DNA from: Sesamum alatum
Taxonomy: Eukaryota > Streptophyta > Magnoliopsida > Lamiales > Pedaliaceae
Assembly (NCBI GenBank): GCA_034509735.1
Contig: JACGWO010000002.1
Span: forward strand, 22,243,636 to 22,307,635
Reading direction: 5' to 3'
DNA length: 64,000 bases
Made by a program: the position numbers and the translations under genes. This document shows, one piece after another, positions 1 through 12,850 of this stretch. The notes beneath the pieces are model-generated. The model made no database searches. It was not told the origin of the DNA and saw only the letters and a program-made list of their open reading frames with translations. The number at the start of each line of letters is the position of its first letter. The stretch's first letter is position 1.

Positions 1-475
1 GCTCAAGGGGTGTACCCTTGAGATTCCCGGGTGTTCGGTGTATCTCATGATTAAAGAACATATAAAAGATCATGGAGGCCATAGGGTAGAAAATTAAAGG
101 GGACGAAAATATTAAACGAGACCTACCCGTTGTCGCTTTCGTCTTCAACGGCTACACGCGTTGTTCCCCGTTTTGCACCGAGATCTCGTTCTTGAGACCC
201 TCCAAATCGTGACACACGATCCACCCACGTATCTTGTACGTCATGCTAGCAACGAACAAGTGTATATTTTGGAGTGGATGAATCAACGACACATTATCAA
301 TTAACGGTATTGATTCATCTAAGTTCTAATGTTCCAAGAACAAGAGAACTAGAAAATAATTTCTTGGAGAGAGTGGAGAGAGAGAGGGCGGACGAGAGAG
401 ATGGGAGAGGGGGCCGAAAATTGTGTGTTGTGTGTGTGCTTTGGAATTCCATCATCCTTCAATTGTTGGAAGATA

Positions 476-490
476 GAGGTTTATATAGAG
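476..490 (-). promoter_or_regulatory. S1 LTR promoter 1, TATA box
   Basis: On the minus strand the LTR reads CTCCTCTATATAAACCTC here. A TATA motif at this point is conserved in every alpha LTR of the window, so it is the likely U3/R boundary promoter. The start site was not mapped. Confidence 0.6.
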
Positions 491-1277
491 GAGGAGTTTA
501 ATCCTCTTTAAACTCCAACTCTAAGAACTCTAATTTGACTAGGATTTTGACCTAGTCAAAGTCCTAGTCAAACTAGTGTTTGACCTAGTCAAACCAATCC
601 TAGCCTTCCATCTCCCCTTTTCCATCTCAACCGTTGATTTTAATTTAATGGAATATTTAAATTCCATTAAATATTCCAAAAGGCCAAATAAATATAATAA
701 ATAAATATTAATATTTATTCTAGGCCCATTAAATCAATTCCCTTAATAAATTCAATTTATTAATTTAATTCCCTTTATCAAATAGAAGGAATTAATTTCT
801 CCAAGAAAATATAGGACCCGATTAAATCTAATTTAATCATTCCTTTACTCCAATATTTAATTCCAAATTAAATACTTAAGTGTGTGTGTGGATAGTGTGT
901 GACTCTTTAGGTTCACCTTTCAGCTAGACTTGGTCGTTTTCGTCTTCTAACTGCTACTCGCGTTGTTCCCCGATTTGCTCCAAGTCTGGTACTTGAGACT
1001 CTCCAAACAGTAACACTCAATCCACCCACGTATCTTGCACGTCGTGCTAAGCGAACGAACAAGTAATATTTTGGAGAGGATGAATTAATAACACGTTATT
1101 GATTAACGGTATTAATTCTCCTTAGATCTAATGTTCGAAGAACAAAAGAATCAAGAAGTATTTTCTTGTTTGAGGAGAGAGAGAAGGCGGACGAGAGGGG
1201 AGAGGGAGAGAGCCGAATTGTGTGTGTGTGTGTGTGTGTGTTGGAATTTCATCACCTTTCAAAAAGTGAAAGACTAG

Positions 1278-1290
1278 GACTATATATAGA
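1278..1290 (-). promoter_or_regulatory. S1 LTR promoter 2, duplicated TATA box
   Basis: A second TATA motif (TATATATA) lies about 800 bp from the first, in the second copy of the duplicated LTR segment. It matches the TATA of 6222-8179 at 6802-6812. One LTR therefore carries two promoter regions from two subfamilies. Confidence 0.6.
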
Positions 1291-2691
1291 GGAGTAGTTT
1301 AATCCTCTTTAAACTCCAACTCTAAAGAGGTCTATTTTGACTAGGATTTTCACCTAGTCAAAGTCCTAGTCAAAGTAGAATTTGACCTAGTCAAATTAAT
1401 CCAGCCATCCATCTCTCCCTTTCAATCTCAACCATTAATTTAATTTAATGGAATATTTAAATCCTATTAAATATTCCAAAGGCCAAATAAATAAATATAA
1501 TAAATTATAAATATTTATTCTCGGCCCATTAAATTAATCCTCTAATAAATCTAACTTATTAGATTATTTCCTTTTATCAAATAATAGGAATTAATTCTCC
1601 AAGAAAATAAAGGACCCGATTAAATCCAATTTAATCATTCCTTTTCTCCAATATTTAATTCTAAATTAAATACTTGATGTGCGTGGATTGTGTGTGACTC
1701 TTTAGGTTCACCTTTCAGCTAGACTTGGTCGGATTCTTAGAATCCGTCCGTTACCATGGGTGGCCATCTAGCAATGGTCCATGGCACTAGAGACTATGTG
1801 AAATATCCGGGGATGAACATTTAGGCTCTAACAGTACACTTGTCCTTCTGTCTACGGTCTCACCACTTAGGGTCTAGGGCACGGAAAATGCAGGTATCCA
1901 TTTTGGACCTAAGTGTCGGTCTGTCCTTACGAAACGCCGCAAGGGAAACCTTCCCTTCTGTTTAGTTACTGTGGCCACAGATTTTAGGGACAAGACACAG
2001 AGCATACATGAGACTCAACTGTCAATACCTTTTGACAGGAGACAGATCCTTTCTTGGAAACTACTGTCACTCTGTAACCCCGAGCTGCACTTGACATGGC
2101 TTATGACTACTCAAGAGTATTTTGGCAATCTCTCACCATATCTAAGATACAGACCTGATGCGCGGGTAAACTCAACAGTTCCTCAAGTCAAAGGACTTAA
2201 CCTGTACCGTTGGAACCGGGAATACGTCATACCTTGCAGACCATACTCAAGGTCCTCCGTAAGACGGTTCCCGCGAGTCACCTCAGTCAGCTGCTTCCGA
2301 GCATGCTGACCCGCTAACACTGCTTAGACGACCTTCGTCACCCGTCGATGAAATACGACAGTAGATGCTTAGTGCAAGTCTCAAAGGGAATCCCGGTACC
2401 TATTTTCGGGATTCCTTGACTTGGAGATTTCCGGACTGATTCGGTAAGACTGATTTCATGGACCTACCTCCAAGCATAGTCCCAATCCCCGAAATCGATT
2501 CTCAGTCCGTGGGCTTTGTTTGCGTAGTGAACAGATATGTAAAAAGCAGATATAAGTGAACGTAAACAAAGTATTGCCATATGAACTTTTCACTTCTTTA
2601 TTCATAAATGTTTTATCAAACACCTGAAATTGTCTAGACATAGGTTACATATTCCTGCCAAAATTGGCTTACATGGTCACCTATTCTAACA

Positions 2692-4466
2692 CCCGGGAGG
2701 GGCCCATTCAGATATTATACCATTTTCTTTTAGATAATTAAGGAACTCAGTACTAAGGTATTCACCGCCTCGGTCTGACTGTAGGACTTTAATTTTGCAG
2801 TTGGTCTGGTTCTCAACTTCAAGTCTGAATTCTTTAAACCTCTCAAGAGCTTCAGACTTGTACCTCATTAAGTAAACATAACCATACCGTGAATGATCAT
2901 CGGTGAAGGTTATGAAGTAGGAGAACCCACCTCGGGCCTGCTTCCTTAGTGGTCCACAAACGTCTGTATGGACCAAGTCCAACAGACCTGTGGCAAGCCT
3001 GCTTTGTCCTACAAAGGGCTTCTTCGTCATTTTCCCTCTTAGACAAGACTCACAAGTTGGTAGCTCACTCAAGTCCTCTACCTCTAGGTTCCTTGAGTTT
3101 ACCAATCTTTTCATCCTATCTTGGGATATATGACCTAGCCTAGCATGCCACAGTCGTGCGTTCCCGTTATTATTTATTTTACGTTTGTGTTGAGCATTGA
3201 GAATGAAGTTTGTCTGTTGCAACATATAGAGCCCGTTATTTAATGTACCAAGTAGATGAGCAATTCCACACCTCATCAAATAAAAGCAATTTTTATTGAT
3301 CATAAACTCATAACCACTATTGTCCAATAATGGAATGGAAATGATGTTTTTAATCATACTAGGTACAAAATAAACTTGCTCTAATTCTATGCTAATACTA
3401 TCAGTAACTACTAGAGTAGTAGATCCTACAACTTCTGCCGAGATGGCCTTGCCATTCCCAAGCTTCAGGATCATTTCCCCGCTACCCAGTTTTCTGCTTC
3501 TTTTCAGCACCTGCAAATCATTGCAAATGTGAGCTCCACAGCTGGTATCTAATACCCAAGAGGCAAAATTAATGACCATATTAACCTCAATCACAAATAT
3601 ACCTTGGTTAGAGAAGAGCTTGGGATACTCTCTCTTTCAATGCCCTTTCTCACGGCAATTGATACATATGTTATATGCCTTCGACTATTGCTTGGAGACA
3701 ACCTTTCCCTTTCCTTTGCCTTTCCTCTCTTTGGCAATAGGAACACTCTTAGTGTTCGTAGCTGCTTTGACGGCCTTTCCCTTCCCTTTCTTCTTTTTCC
3801 AACGTCCGACACCTTTGCCTTTCGTTTTGGAAGTTGAAGCACCTCCAAATAATACCGAAGGCGTGGACTTCTTAGTCGTTACCTCGTATTGCACCAACAT
3901 ATTAATCAACTCATGAATGCCCTTCTCAAGTGCGTTCATGTTGTAGTTGACAATAAATTGATCAAAGGAGGGTGGGAGTGACTGAAGGATCACATCTATG
4001 TACGTTTCATTATCGAAACCTGCCTTTAGGTCCTCGAGCTTTTCCACCAGGGTAAGCATTTTAACCCCGTGCTCTTGTACAAAGGATCCTTCTGTCATTT
4101 TTTGGTTCCAAAGAACGCCTTGGTCGCGACATACCTAGTATGCCGGTCCGGGATTGCATAGCAATCCTTAAGGCGAGCCATGATGGAAGGGACATCCTCT
4201 AGCCTTTCATACTACTTCTGAATCTCATTCGTCATTGAAGCTAGTATGACGCTACGGTCCTTTCGGTTATCCTTATGCCAAGTCTCGAACGTCTCATATT
4301 CTTCCGGCGTGGATCCTTCCGGTAAGGTCCTAGGGAGAGGCTCGTCCATGACGTAGCCTTGGTTCTCATAATCCAGGACTATCCTGAGATTACGCAACCA
4401 GTCGTTGTAATTGGTTCCATTGAATTTGTTTGTCTCAAGAATGGTTGAAAGTGGGTTCTTAGACAT
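2692..4466 (-). pseudogene. CopA gag-pol, decayed and cut in integrase
   Basis: Ty1/copia polyprotein on the minus strand. The gag start is the ATG at 4466 (MSKNPLSTILETNKF). It continues through gag, zinc knuckle, aspartic protease, GAG-pre-integrase (WHARLGH, CESC) and the integrase core (HTDVCGP, then SDRGGEY), and stops after APPG where S1 begins. Lesions seen by comparison with the other copies: TAG at 4212-4214 (Gln codon), a small insertion near 4098 that shifts the frame, TAG at 3685-3687, and a Trp-to-stop change in the knuckle, whose last Cys has become Tyr. The protease motif is DTS instead of DTG. The element cannot make a functional product. The rest of pol would lie beyond the left edge of the window. 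Confidence 0.9.
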
Positions 4467-6221
4467 TTTTAAATCTACATTTAAAACAGAGTTCGCGATC
4501 AGCAGAATATAAAAGACGGTGGTTTGATAAAAATTAAATGCATGGTCTTTAGTCATTTAATGCTCCCACTATTTATACGAAAATACGGTACTCTCAAACG
4601 TGATTTTCGGGAAATCCTTTCCTAGTGGGCTTAGGATCCACAGCGATTTTTCCCATACCCCGCTTTTACGATTCTCATGGAAAAAATCCTATGGGAGGTA
4701 TACCATACCATTCTCGTTCCACGAGATTCCCAAGACTATTGCTTCACCCTTTCACATGATCCCGAGGACTCTAAGCGAATCATGTTAATTGGACGTTAGA
4801 CCCGACCCAACCGACCGAGTCATAGACCCACTGTTACCCCCACGACTCGTGAGATAGGTAATAGTGGTCTATTTTTCGTTCATGACACAGTGCAGCTTCT
4901 TTTAAGTACAATAATGTGCCACGACTCGTGAGAGCACACTATTGACCTAAATCAGCTTCCTCACTATGCCATGGATTGGAAGGCATGGACCTAGAGTTCA
5001 TGTCCATTTTGACTAGGGTCTAATATTTGGACATTGGTCCAACCAATGTGAGAGTAGTAAAGACCGAGATCTCATAACATAATACATCTACACATTCATC
5101 CATAATGGGTAAAATAAATGCATCCACAGCAGTTATATGATAAATAAAAACGCCATTCATCCATCATAATAACCACATGCAAAATTAAAGCCTAGCACGC
5201 CCCTGTTGGATGATCACGAGCCCGAATCCTATGCGATCCACTGAGCCCTCAGTGGATCTATGGTCAATCTAGGGTTGGTCCTATACTATTACATTAATAG
5301 TAACCCAATCATAATTCTGATGGGCCTTGGTCTCTTTTCTCTTTCCTCACTTCATGGAAACGCCTTGGAACCTCCAGTCTGGGCTCTCCATGTGGACCTT
5401 CCTTCTTCTCCATCAATTACATAAAAATTTAAACCTCACTCCTACTCTACTCTCATTACATATTAAAAATAGAAACCCCAGGAAAAACCCGGGGGGAGTA
5501 CATAAGGAGGGAGATAGAATGCCTTATTATTCTAAGGCAACTAGACAGAGAGAAGGAGAAAGCAGTAAAAGAGGCACACAGGCCCAACATAAAATTAAAC
5601 CATACATTCAGTCTAGGGCTCGTGATCATCCGTTTGCATCCAACACACATAATCATATGATCCAATCACATAATAGTATTATGCCAATAATACATGATAA
5701 CCAATCATAATTATCCAAGATAAAACAAATAAATAAATGCGTAGGATGTAAACATATGGCATAACCGTTGGTAATAATATTTCCTCGTTTTAGGAAAACC
5801 TTTCCTCATTATTTTTAAGTAAAATGTTCCCGGGATTCCAAATCCAATATAGTTTACTTCCCAAAATAATGTCTTAGAAAATTAGGCAAAATTGAACAAA
5901 AAAATGTATTTTCAGAATTAATTAAAAAATTAAAACTGAAAAAAAAATAAACAAAATAAAAAATAGGGAGAAACCCTAGCAACACCGGCCGCTGCCACTG
6001 GCAGCAGCCAGCCGACGTGCGCGCAGGCGTTGCCAGACCGGGCACGCACGCGCAGGCCCTTGCCTGCGTGCGCGAGCGCCTGGTCGGCAGCAGGCCGCGC
6101 GGCCTGGCGCTCCGGCAGGCTGTCGCGCGCGCAGGCTCCCTTGCCCGCGTGCGCGCTGGCCTTCTGGTCGCCAGCCGCGCATCTGCCCTGCGTAGTGCGC
6201 GCGCGCGCAGACACCATAATT
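4467..6221 (-). other. CopA untranslated leader, PBS lost
   Basis: About 1.75 kb upstream of the gag ATG has no coding sequence of its own and aligns with the leaders of CopC, CopD, CopF and CopH. Landmarks are two CACGACTCGTG motifs (4841-4851, 4920-4930), the hairpin at 5235-5258 and a GC-rich module at 5984-6214. In intact copies the GC module is followed by about 250 bp and then the PBS and 5' LTR. Here those are missing, and the sequence passes directly to DNA of the CopB LTR (interrupted by S2). Confidence 0.8.
5984..6214. repeat. CopA leader GC-rich, CpG-dense module
   Basis: About 230 bp of GCGCGC/AGGC-like low-complexity sequence within AT-rich DNA. It occupies the same leader position as the modules at 12732, 20380, 45775 and 59029 but has a different length. 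Long frames across it are compositional artefacts. Confidence 0.75.
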
Positions 6222-8179
6222 TGAAAGATTGTGGATCGTCCCGGGAAAATAGCGCGAATGCGGAAGCGCGGTATAAAATTAAAATACGAAAATTAAACAT
6301 GCTTTGATAAAATAAATAAACATGTTCAAGGGGCGTGCCCTTGAACTTTTCCGGGTGTTCGGTGTATCTCATGAAATTAAAAGCATGAACAAATCATGGA
6401 GGCCATAGGATTGAAAAATAAAAGGAACCAAAAAATTAAATTGGTACCTACCGATTGTCGTTTTCGTCTTCTAACTGCTACTCGCGTTGTTCCCCGATTT
6501 GCTCCAAATCTGGTACTTGAGACTCTCCAAACAGTAACACTCAATCCACCCACGTATCTTGCACGTCGTGCTAGCGAACGAACAAGTAATATTTTGGAGA
6601 GGATGAATTAATAACACGTTATTGATTAACGGTATTAATTCTCCTTAGATCTAATGTTCGAAGAACAAAAGAATCAAGAAGTATTTTCTTGTTTGAGGAG
6701 AGAGAGAAGGCGGACGAGAGGGGAGAGGGAGAGAGCCGAATTTGTGTGTGTGTGTGTGTGTGTTGGAATTTCATCACCTTTCAAAAAGTGAAAGACTAGG
6801 ACTATATATAGAGGAGTAGTTTAATCCTCTTTAAACTCCAACTCTAAAGAGGTCTATTTTGACTAGGATTTTCACCTAGTCAAAGTCCTAGTCAAAGTAG
6901 AATTTGACCTAGTCAAATTAATCCCAGCCATCCATCTCTCCCTTTCAATCTCAACCATTAATTTAATTTAATGGAATATTTAAATCCTATTAAATATTCC
7001 AAAGGCCAAATAAATAAATATAATAAATTATAAATATTTATTCTCGGCCCATTAAATTAATCCTCTAATAAATCTAATTTATTAGATTATTTCCTTTTAT
7101 CAAATAATAGGAATTAATTCTCCAAGAAAATAAAGGACCCGATTAAATCCAATTTAATCATTCCTTTTCTCCAATATTTAATTCTAAATTAAATACTTGA
7201 TGTGCGTGGATTGTGTGTGACTCTTTAGGTTCACCTTTCAGCTAGACTTGGTCGGATTCTTAGAATCCGTCCGTTACCATGGGTGGCCATCTAGCAATGG
7301 TCCATGGCACTAGAGACTATGTGAAATATCCGGGGATGAACATTTAGGCTCTAACAGTACACTTGTCCTTCTGTCTACGGTCTCACCACTTAGGGTCTAG
7401 GGCACGGAAAATGCAGGTATCCATTTTGGACCTAAGTGTCGGTTTGTCCTTACTAAACGCCGCAAGGGAAGCCTTCCCTTCTGTTCAGTTACTGTGGCCA
7501 CAGATTTTAGGGACGAGACACAGAGCATACGTGGGACTCAACTAACAATGCCTTCGACAGGAGACAGATCCTTTCTTGGAAACTACTGTCACTTTGTACA
7601 CCAGAGCTGCACTAGACATGGCTTATGACTACTCAAGTGCTTCTTGGCAATCTCTCACCATATTTAAGATACAGACCTGATACACAGGTAAACTCAGCAG
7701 TTTCTCAAGTCAAAGGACTTGTCCTGTACCGTTGGAACTGGGAATACACGTCATACCTTGCTGACCCTACTCAAGGTCCTCCGTAAGACGGTTCCCGTGA
7801 GTCACCTTAGTCAGCTGCTCCCCAGCAGGCTAACCCACTAACACTACTTGGACAACCTTCGTCACCCGTCGATGAAATACGATAGCAGATGCTTAGTGCA
7901 AGTCTCAAAGGGAATTCCGGTATCCATTTTCGAGATTCCTTGACTTGGAGTTTTCCGGACTGATTCGACGGGACTGATTTCATGGACCTACCTCCAAGCG
8001 TAGTCCTAGTCCCCAAAATGGGCTTTCAGTCCGTGGGCTTTGTTTCCGTAGTGAACAGATAGATAAAGAATGAATTTCACTTCTTTATTCATTAATAGTT
8101 TTATCAAAACACTGAAATTGTCTAGACATAGGTTACATTTTGCCCGCCAAGATTGGCTACATGGTCACCTATTCTAACA
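6222..8179 (-). mobile_element. S2: solo alpha LTR with TAATT target duplication
   Basis: A 1958 bp LTR starts TGAAAGATTG and ends CTATTCTAACA on the plus strand, so the LTR sense is minus. The 5 bp TAATT is present on both sides (6217-6221 and 8180-8184). No PBS, polypurine tract or internal sequence adjoins it, so it is a solo LTR left by recombination between the two ends of a former element. The right flank is the interior of the CopB LTR; the left flank is the CopA leader. A TATA motif lies at 6802-6812 and a (TG)n run at about 6744-6761. Confidence 0.93.
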
Positions 8180-9830
8180 TAATTCGTACACACAATACGC
8201 CCACGTATCTTGATCTTCGTGCTAGCGAAAGAACAAGTGTATATTATATTTGGAGATGACGGATTGATCAAATGCTATTTAATTAACGAGATCAAACCTC
8301 CTATTGTTCAATTGTGTAACACAAAAGAACATAGAGGAAAGAAGAGAGGAGTGGCCGAGAGAGAGGGAGTGAGTCGGCGGTGGTGTGTGTGTGTGTGTGT
8401 TTGGAATTTCATCCTTCCAAAGAGGACACCTAGGAGTATTTATAGAGGAGGAATCCTATTCCTCTTCCAATTCCTACTCTTTGAAGACTCCTACTTGAAT
8501 AGGATTTGACCTAGTCAAATCCTAGTCAACATCTAGCTTCTTGGTCAAACCAATCCTAGCCATTGATTCCTCTCTTTAATCTCAACCATTAATTAATTTA
8601 ATGGAATATTTAAATCCCATTTAAATAATTCAAGAGGCAATAAATAAATATATCAAATATAAATATTTATTCCAAGCCCATTAAATTAATTTCCAATAAA
8701 TCTAATTTATTAGATAAATTCCTTTCATCTAATAAAAGGAATTAATTTCTTCCCAAGAAAAAGAGGGACCCGATTAAATCCAATTTAATCGTTCCATTTA
8801 TCCAAATATTTAATTCCAAATTAAATACGTCATGTGTGTGACTCTTTAGGTTCACCTTCAGCTAGACTTGGTTGGATTCCTAGAATCGGCCCGTTACCAT
8901 GGGAGCTCATCTAGCAACGGTCCATGGCACTAGAGACTAGCTGAATATGCGTGGGGATGAACATTTAGGCTCTACAGTACATATATCCTTCCGTCTATGG
9001 TGTCACCACTTAGTGTCTAGGGCACGGATTATGTAGGTACCCATTTTTGACCTAAGTGTCGGTCTGTCCTTTACCAAACGCCGCAGGGAATCCTTCCCGT
9101 CTCTTCAGTTACTGTGACCACAAATTTTAGGGATAAGACACAGAGTATTGTGAGACACAACTGTCAACCCCTTTTCACAGGAGACAGATCCTTTCTTGAA
9201 AACTACTGTCACGTTGTACACCGTGGCTGCACTAGATATGGCTTATGACTACTCAAGTGCATTTTGGCAATCTCTCACCATACCTAAGATACAATATCAA
9301 TGTACAGGTAAACTCAGCAATTCCTCAAGTAAAAGGATTTGACGTGTACCGTTGGAACCGGGAACTCACGTCATACCTAGCCGACCCTACTCAAGGTCCT
9401 CCGTAAGATGGTTCCCGCGAGTCACCTCAGTCAGCTGCTCCCTAGCAGGCCGACCCACTAACACTGGTTAGACGACCTTCGTCACTCGGTGATGAAACAC
9501 GACAGCAGATGCTTAGTGCAAGTCTCAAGTGGAATCTCGGCACCCATTTTCGAGATTCCTTGACTTGAAAATTGCCAGACTGATTCAGCGGAACTGATTT
9601 CATGGACCTACCTCCAAGCGTAGTCCCAGTCCCCGAAATCTGATTTCAGTCTGTGGGCTTTGTTTGTGTAGCGAACAGTTATAAAGCAGATAAAGTGAAC
9701 ACAGACAAAGTATGTGTCAAATGAATTTTACTTTCTTATTCATCAAGGTTTTATCAAAAACTTCGAAATTGTTCAAACATAGGTTACAATTCGCCTACCA
9801 AGATTGGCTACATGGTCACCTATTCTAACA
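8180..9830 (-). mobile_element. CopB 3' LTR, missing its outer part
   Basis: This alpha-type LTR ends CTATTCTAACA at 9830 and is followed at once by a polypurine tract, so it is the 3' LTR of the minus-strand element whose pol end lies at 9842-10684. About 1.65 kb remains. The outer ~0.7 kb expected to the left is missing, because the sequence joins CopA leader DNA where S2 later inserted. The TATA-like motif is at 8436-8447. It is a relative of S5 (61621-63600). Confidence 0.85.
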
Positions 9831-9841
9831 ATCTCCCACTT
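9831..9841 (-). other. CopB polypurine tract
   Basis: The minus strand reads AAGTGGGAGAT directly before the LTR start TGTTAG. This is the plus-strand primer site and is identical in CopF (32330-32340). Confidence 0.85.
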
Positions 9842-10684
9842 CACCTTTAAAGCCAGTCGCCCATATGCCTAATCCCCATCTTCTCAAGGTGTTGCGTATG
9901 AGCGCTCTACGACATAGGCTTTGTCAGCGGATCTGTTGTGTTGTCTACTGAGTTGACTCGGTCCATCCGAACGTCACCTCTTCCCACCATTTCTCTTAAA
10001 AGGTGGTAACGTCTAAGAATGTGTTTGGATCGGTGATGAGATCTCGGTTCCTTTGCTTGCGCTATGGCTCCGTTGTTATCACAAAAGATGACAACGGGCT
10101 CGGCGATGCTAGGCACCACACCCAACTTCTGAAGCTGCTATGTATTCGGCCTTAGTGGTGGAATCAGCAGTGGTGGCTTGCTTGGAACTTTTTCATGCTA
10201 CCACTCCTCCATTGAGCCTGAATACATAACTTCATTGAGACTTGGCATCATCGGCATCTGCCTGGAAGCTAGCATTGCTAAAGCCTTGCAGGATCAGTTC
10301 TCCATTACCATAGACTAGGAACATTTCTTTAATCCTCCTTAGGTACTTAAGGATGCCCTTGACCGCATTCCAATGTGCCTCTCCTGCATAGGACTGATAT
10401 TTGCTCGTTATGCTTAAGGCGTAAGCGATGTCAGGTCTAGTCCAGTGGACCGCATATTGGATGCTTCCTACAGCAGAAGCATAGGGAACAATTTTCATCT
10501 TTTCAAGTTCCTCACTAGTTTGCGGACACTTGTTTCTTGGACAACTTGATCCCATGCTTAATTGGAAGGAATCCTCGTTTGGAGTTGTCCATCCGATACC
10601 TTTTCAGGACTTTCTCCATATACGAGTTTTGGGTTAGTCCTAACATTCTTTTAGATCTGTCCCTGACAATCTGGATGCCAAGAA
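9842..10684 (-). pseudogene. CopB pol fragment (end of RT and RNase H)
   Basis: Remnant of the copia pol C-terminus. Read on the minus strand it contains LGIQIVRDRSKRMLG (end of RT), IQYAVHWTRPDIAYALS, then the RNase H region with VIFCDNNGAIAQAKEPRSHH and DPLTKPMS. A TAG replaces a Gln codon after KPMS, so the last ~20 residues seen in CopF are cut off. The frame is broken between about 10126 and 10231 and again near 10555. The N-terminal part of the element is absent: at about 10685 the sequence changes to the interior of a plus-strand beta LTR, probably through a deletion at a short ATG homology. Confidence 0.88.
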
Positions 10685-12482
10685 TGGAAGCCTTAGAGGC
10701 TTGGTCGGTATGATTGGATTTCCCCGTTTTCGATGGTACGGGAGTAGTCCTCAGACTTGAGGAACTATGGCACTCACGTGCACAGGACGGTTGTATCTTT
10801 GATATGGCGAGAGGTGATCATTCTGTAAGATGATCATTATAAGCCTTGTCCAGTGCAGTCAGAATGTGTAGCGAGGACAGTGGATTCAAAAAAGAGGATC
10901 TGTCCCCTGTCAGTATGTCACAGAGGTATCTCCCATGCACTTGGAGACACGTTCATGCTGTTTAAAGCTGTGGCCACAGTGGTTGGTCGAACAGGGAATG
11001 ATTTCCTGTGCCGACGCAATGAAACATGTGCAGTCTCGAGTATTAACCATGGATGTCTTGTCAAGGATGGGAACCGATGCCCAATTCCATACTCTAGACT
11101 AAGGACGGGAGACGATAGACGGAAGGATTGTACCCACACAGAATCGGTGCCTAAATGTTCTGCCAATATTCACCTAGTCTCTAGTGCCATGGACCGTTGC
11201 TAGACGGCCACCCATAGTAACGGGCCCTTGTGGGGCACGGGCCCAAGTCTAGCTGAGGGTGAACCTAAAGGGTCACACACAAATCACCGAGAAGGTTGAG
11301 AGATTGACTTGGAGTCAATCTCAAAGGATAAATAAGTAATTGGATTACTTAAGGGATTGTCCATTGGATGGATAGGCCGATATTGTATTGGGCCCTTGTT
11401 TAATCAGTAATTGGAATTTATCGATTAAATATGAAAAGTCGAGACGTTGGATCTTTTGATTAGACTGAAATATCAATGGGAACTATTTCAGTGGACATTA
11501 AATTGGATTTAATTTTTGCTTCATCGTAATTGGATTACGGTAAAACCTAGTCCATTAAATTTTGACCCGAGAGGAGAATTAATTCCTATTTTGGAATATG
11601 AAGTAGTTGGACTTCTTCCCTAATTGAGCATGGCAAAAAAATGCTCCCATGGAGGAAGCAAAATTCAGCCATGTTGGATGCTAGGTGGTGCTTGACTTGT
11701 CTCTTTTGGTAAGAGACAAATCAACTCCAATCAAGTCGTTCCCTTTTGGTATGATTTGATCATACCTTAATTGTTGGTAGGCTTGATTGAAGTATTATTG
11801 GTGATTGATTGGGATGTACCTAGACATCCTTGGATGAACCTAGACACATTTCAATAATCATATTAATTATGTATATATATTGGTATATACTAACACCTTA
11901 TGCATGACAATCATAATTCATCTTTTCTAAGAAAAGAAGAACAAAAAATTTGGCCTCCTTTCTCTCTCAATACTCTCGGCCTCTCTCTCCCTCTCTTACT
12001 ATTGTTCTTCACTTGATCTAAGATTAAAAGGGAAGAACAAAGATCAAGTGAAGAACAAAGAAGGTTTAAGAAGAACACTAATTATTAGTGTTTATCTTAT
12101 TAAAATCGATTCCTTCATAAACCCGTTTTCTTCTAGCAAGGAGAACGTGAGTTTCTTCCGGTATTGTGTGGATCACCTTTTGAGAGTTCATACGTTTGAA
12201 CTTGGTGATCATTCGGAAGAAGGAACAAAGCTTGTAGCCGTACGCACGTGAAAACTACGAAGGTAACAATTTATTACACTTTCATTATTTTCAATTCGTC
12301 TATGCCCTATCTATAATACGTGCCTTAGTATTGATACATCCTACATCGAACGACCGGTAGAGCACCTAAAGGTACACCCCTTCGGATTTTATTTTAATAT
12401 GCGATTTAATTCATGCTATTGTTTGCAATTTTCGCATTTCTCGCTTCCGCTCGTGCTCCCGGGCGGATCCGTTTGTCCTTCA
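10685..12482 (+). mobile_element. CopC 5' LTR, missing first ~450 bp
   Basis: Aligns with the CopD LTR from its position ~450 (18318) to the end and finishes TTTGTCCTTCA immediately before a PBS. It is therefore the 5' LTR of CopC. The left edge is a breakpoint against CopB pol. A TATATATAT motif at 11871-11880 may be the promoter. Confidence 0.88.
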
Positions 12483-12484
12483 AG

Positions 12485-12504
12485 TGATATCAGAGCCTGG
12501 TTCG
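12485..12504 (+). other. CopC primer binding site
   Basis: TGATATCAGAGCCTGGTTCG lies 2 bp after the LTR end. It matches the usual TGGTATCAGAGC initiator-Met tRNA site except for G-to-A at the third base and C-to-T further on, changes typical of methylated-DNA decay. Confidence 0.85.
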
Positions 12505-12731
12505 ATGTAAGGGGCATAGATCTATATGCTTGGCATGATCTACTTGCTTTCACGGCTTTAATGGCATGTATGATTGCATGAATATATGAATAAATATGAT
12601 GATTCAATTGTTTAAATTTGATGGACGTTAAGCATGCTAATTTTCTGAAATTGGATCTAGAATTGAATGTTCATTTTCAGTTTATTATTGATAATATGTG
12701 CTGAAAAGAAAGAGTCGAAAAAGTGTGAAAA

Positions 12732-12850
12732 CGGACAGCAGCGGCACGCAGCTGCGCGCTGTGCTCATGCATACCGCTGCCGGCCGAGGCCAGCACGGCA
12801 TGGAGCGCGCGCGCGTAGGCCGCGTAGGGTGGTTGCCTCGCGCGCGCGTA
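12732..12850. repeat. CopC leader GC-rich module (short form)
   Basis: About 120 bp of CG-rich sequence (GCGCGCGCGTAGGCCGCG and similar) roughly 250 bp after the PBS. With the CopD module it marks the position that looks ancestral. Confidence 0.7.

Larger units (their letters stand above)
1..2691 (-). mobile_element. S1: chimeric Ty1/copia alpha LTR, truncated by window start
   Basis: The right end reads CACCTATTCTAACA, the reverse complement of the alpha LTR start, and stops at 2691 inside the CopA integrase. The left end lies outside the window: base 1 matches a point about 105 bp into complete copies such as 23022-25025. The LTR would be about 0.8 kb longer than its relatives because the promoter-containing segment is present twice (about 136-936 and 937-1732). 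The first copy resembles the 40657 and 23022 LTRs. The second copy and the rest to 2691 resemble 6222-8179. Whether this is a solo LTR or one end of a full element cannot be seen. A (TG)n run lies at about 1217-1240. Confidence 0.9.

Noticed and set aside
1217..1240. (TG)n, (CA)n and (TA)n runs, also at 6744, 8384, 39800, 50812, 57580 and 63045.
   Set aside because: Ordinary microsatellites inside LTRs, mentioned with the LTR entries. No further structure.
5327..5710. A 127-codon frame in the CopA leader, with similar short frames at 45187-45515.
   Set aside because: Not conserved in frame in the leaders of CopC, CopD, CopF and CopJ; no domain; codon use like the surrounding non-coding leader.
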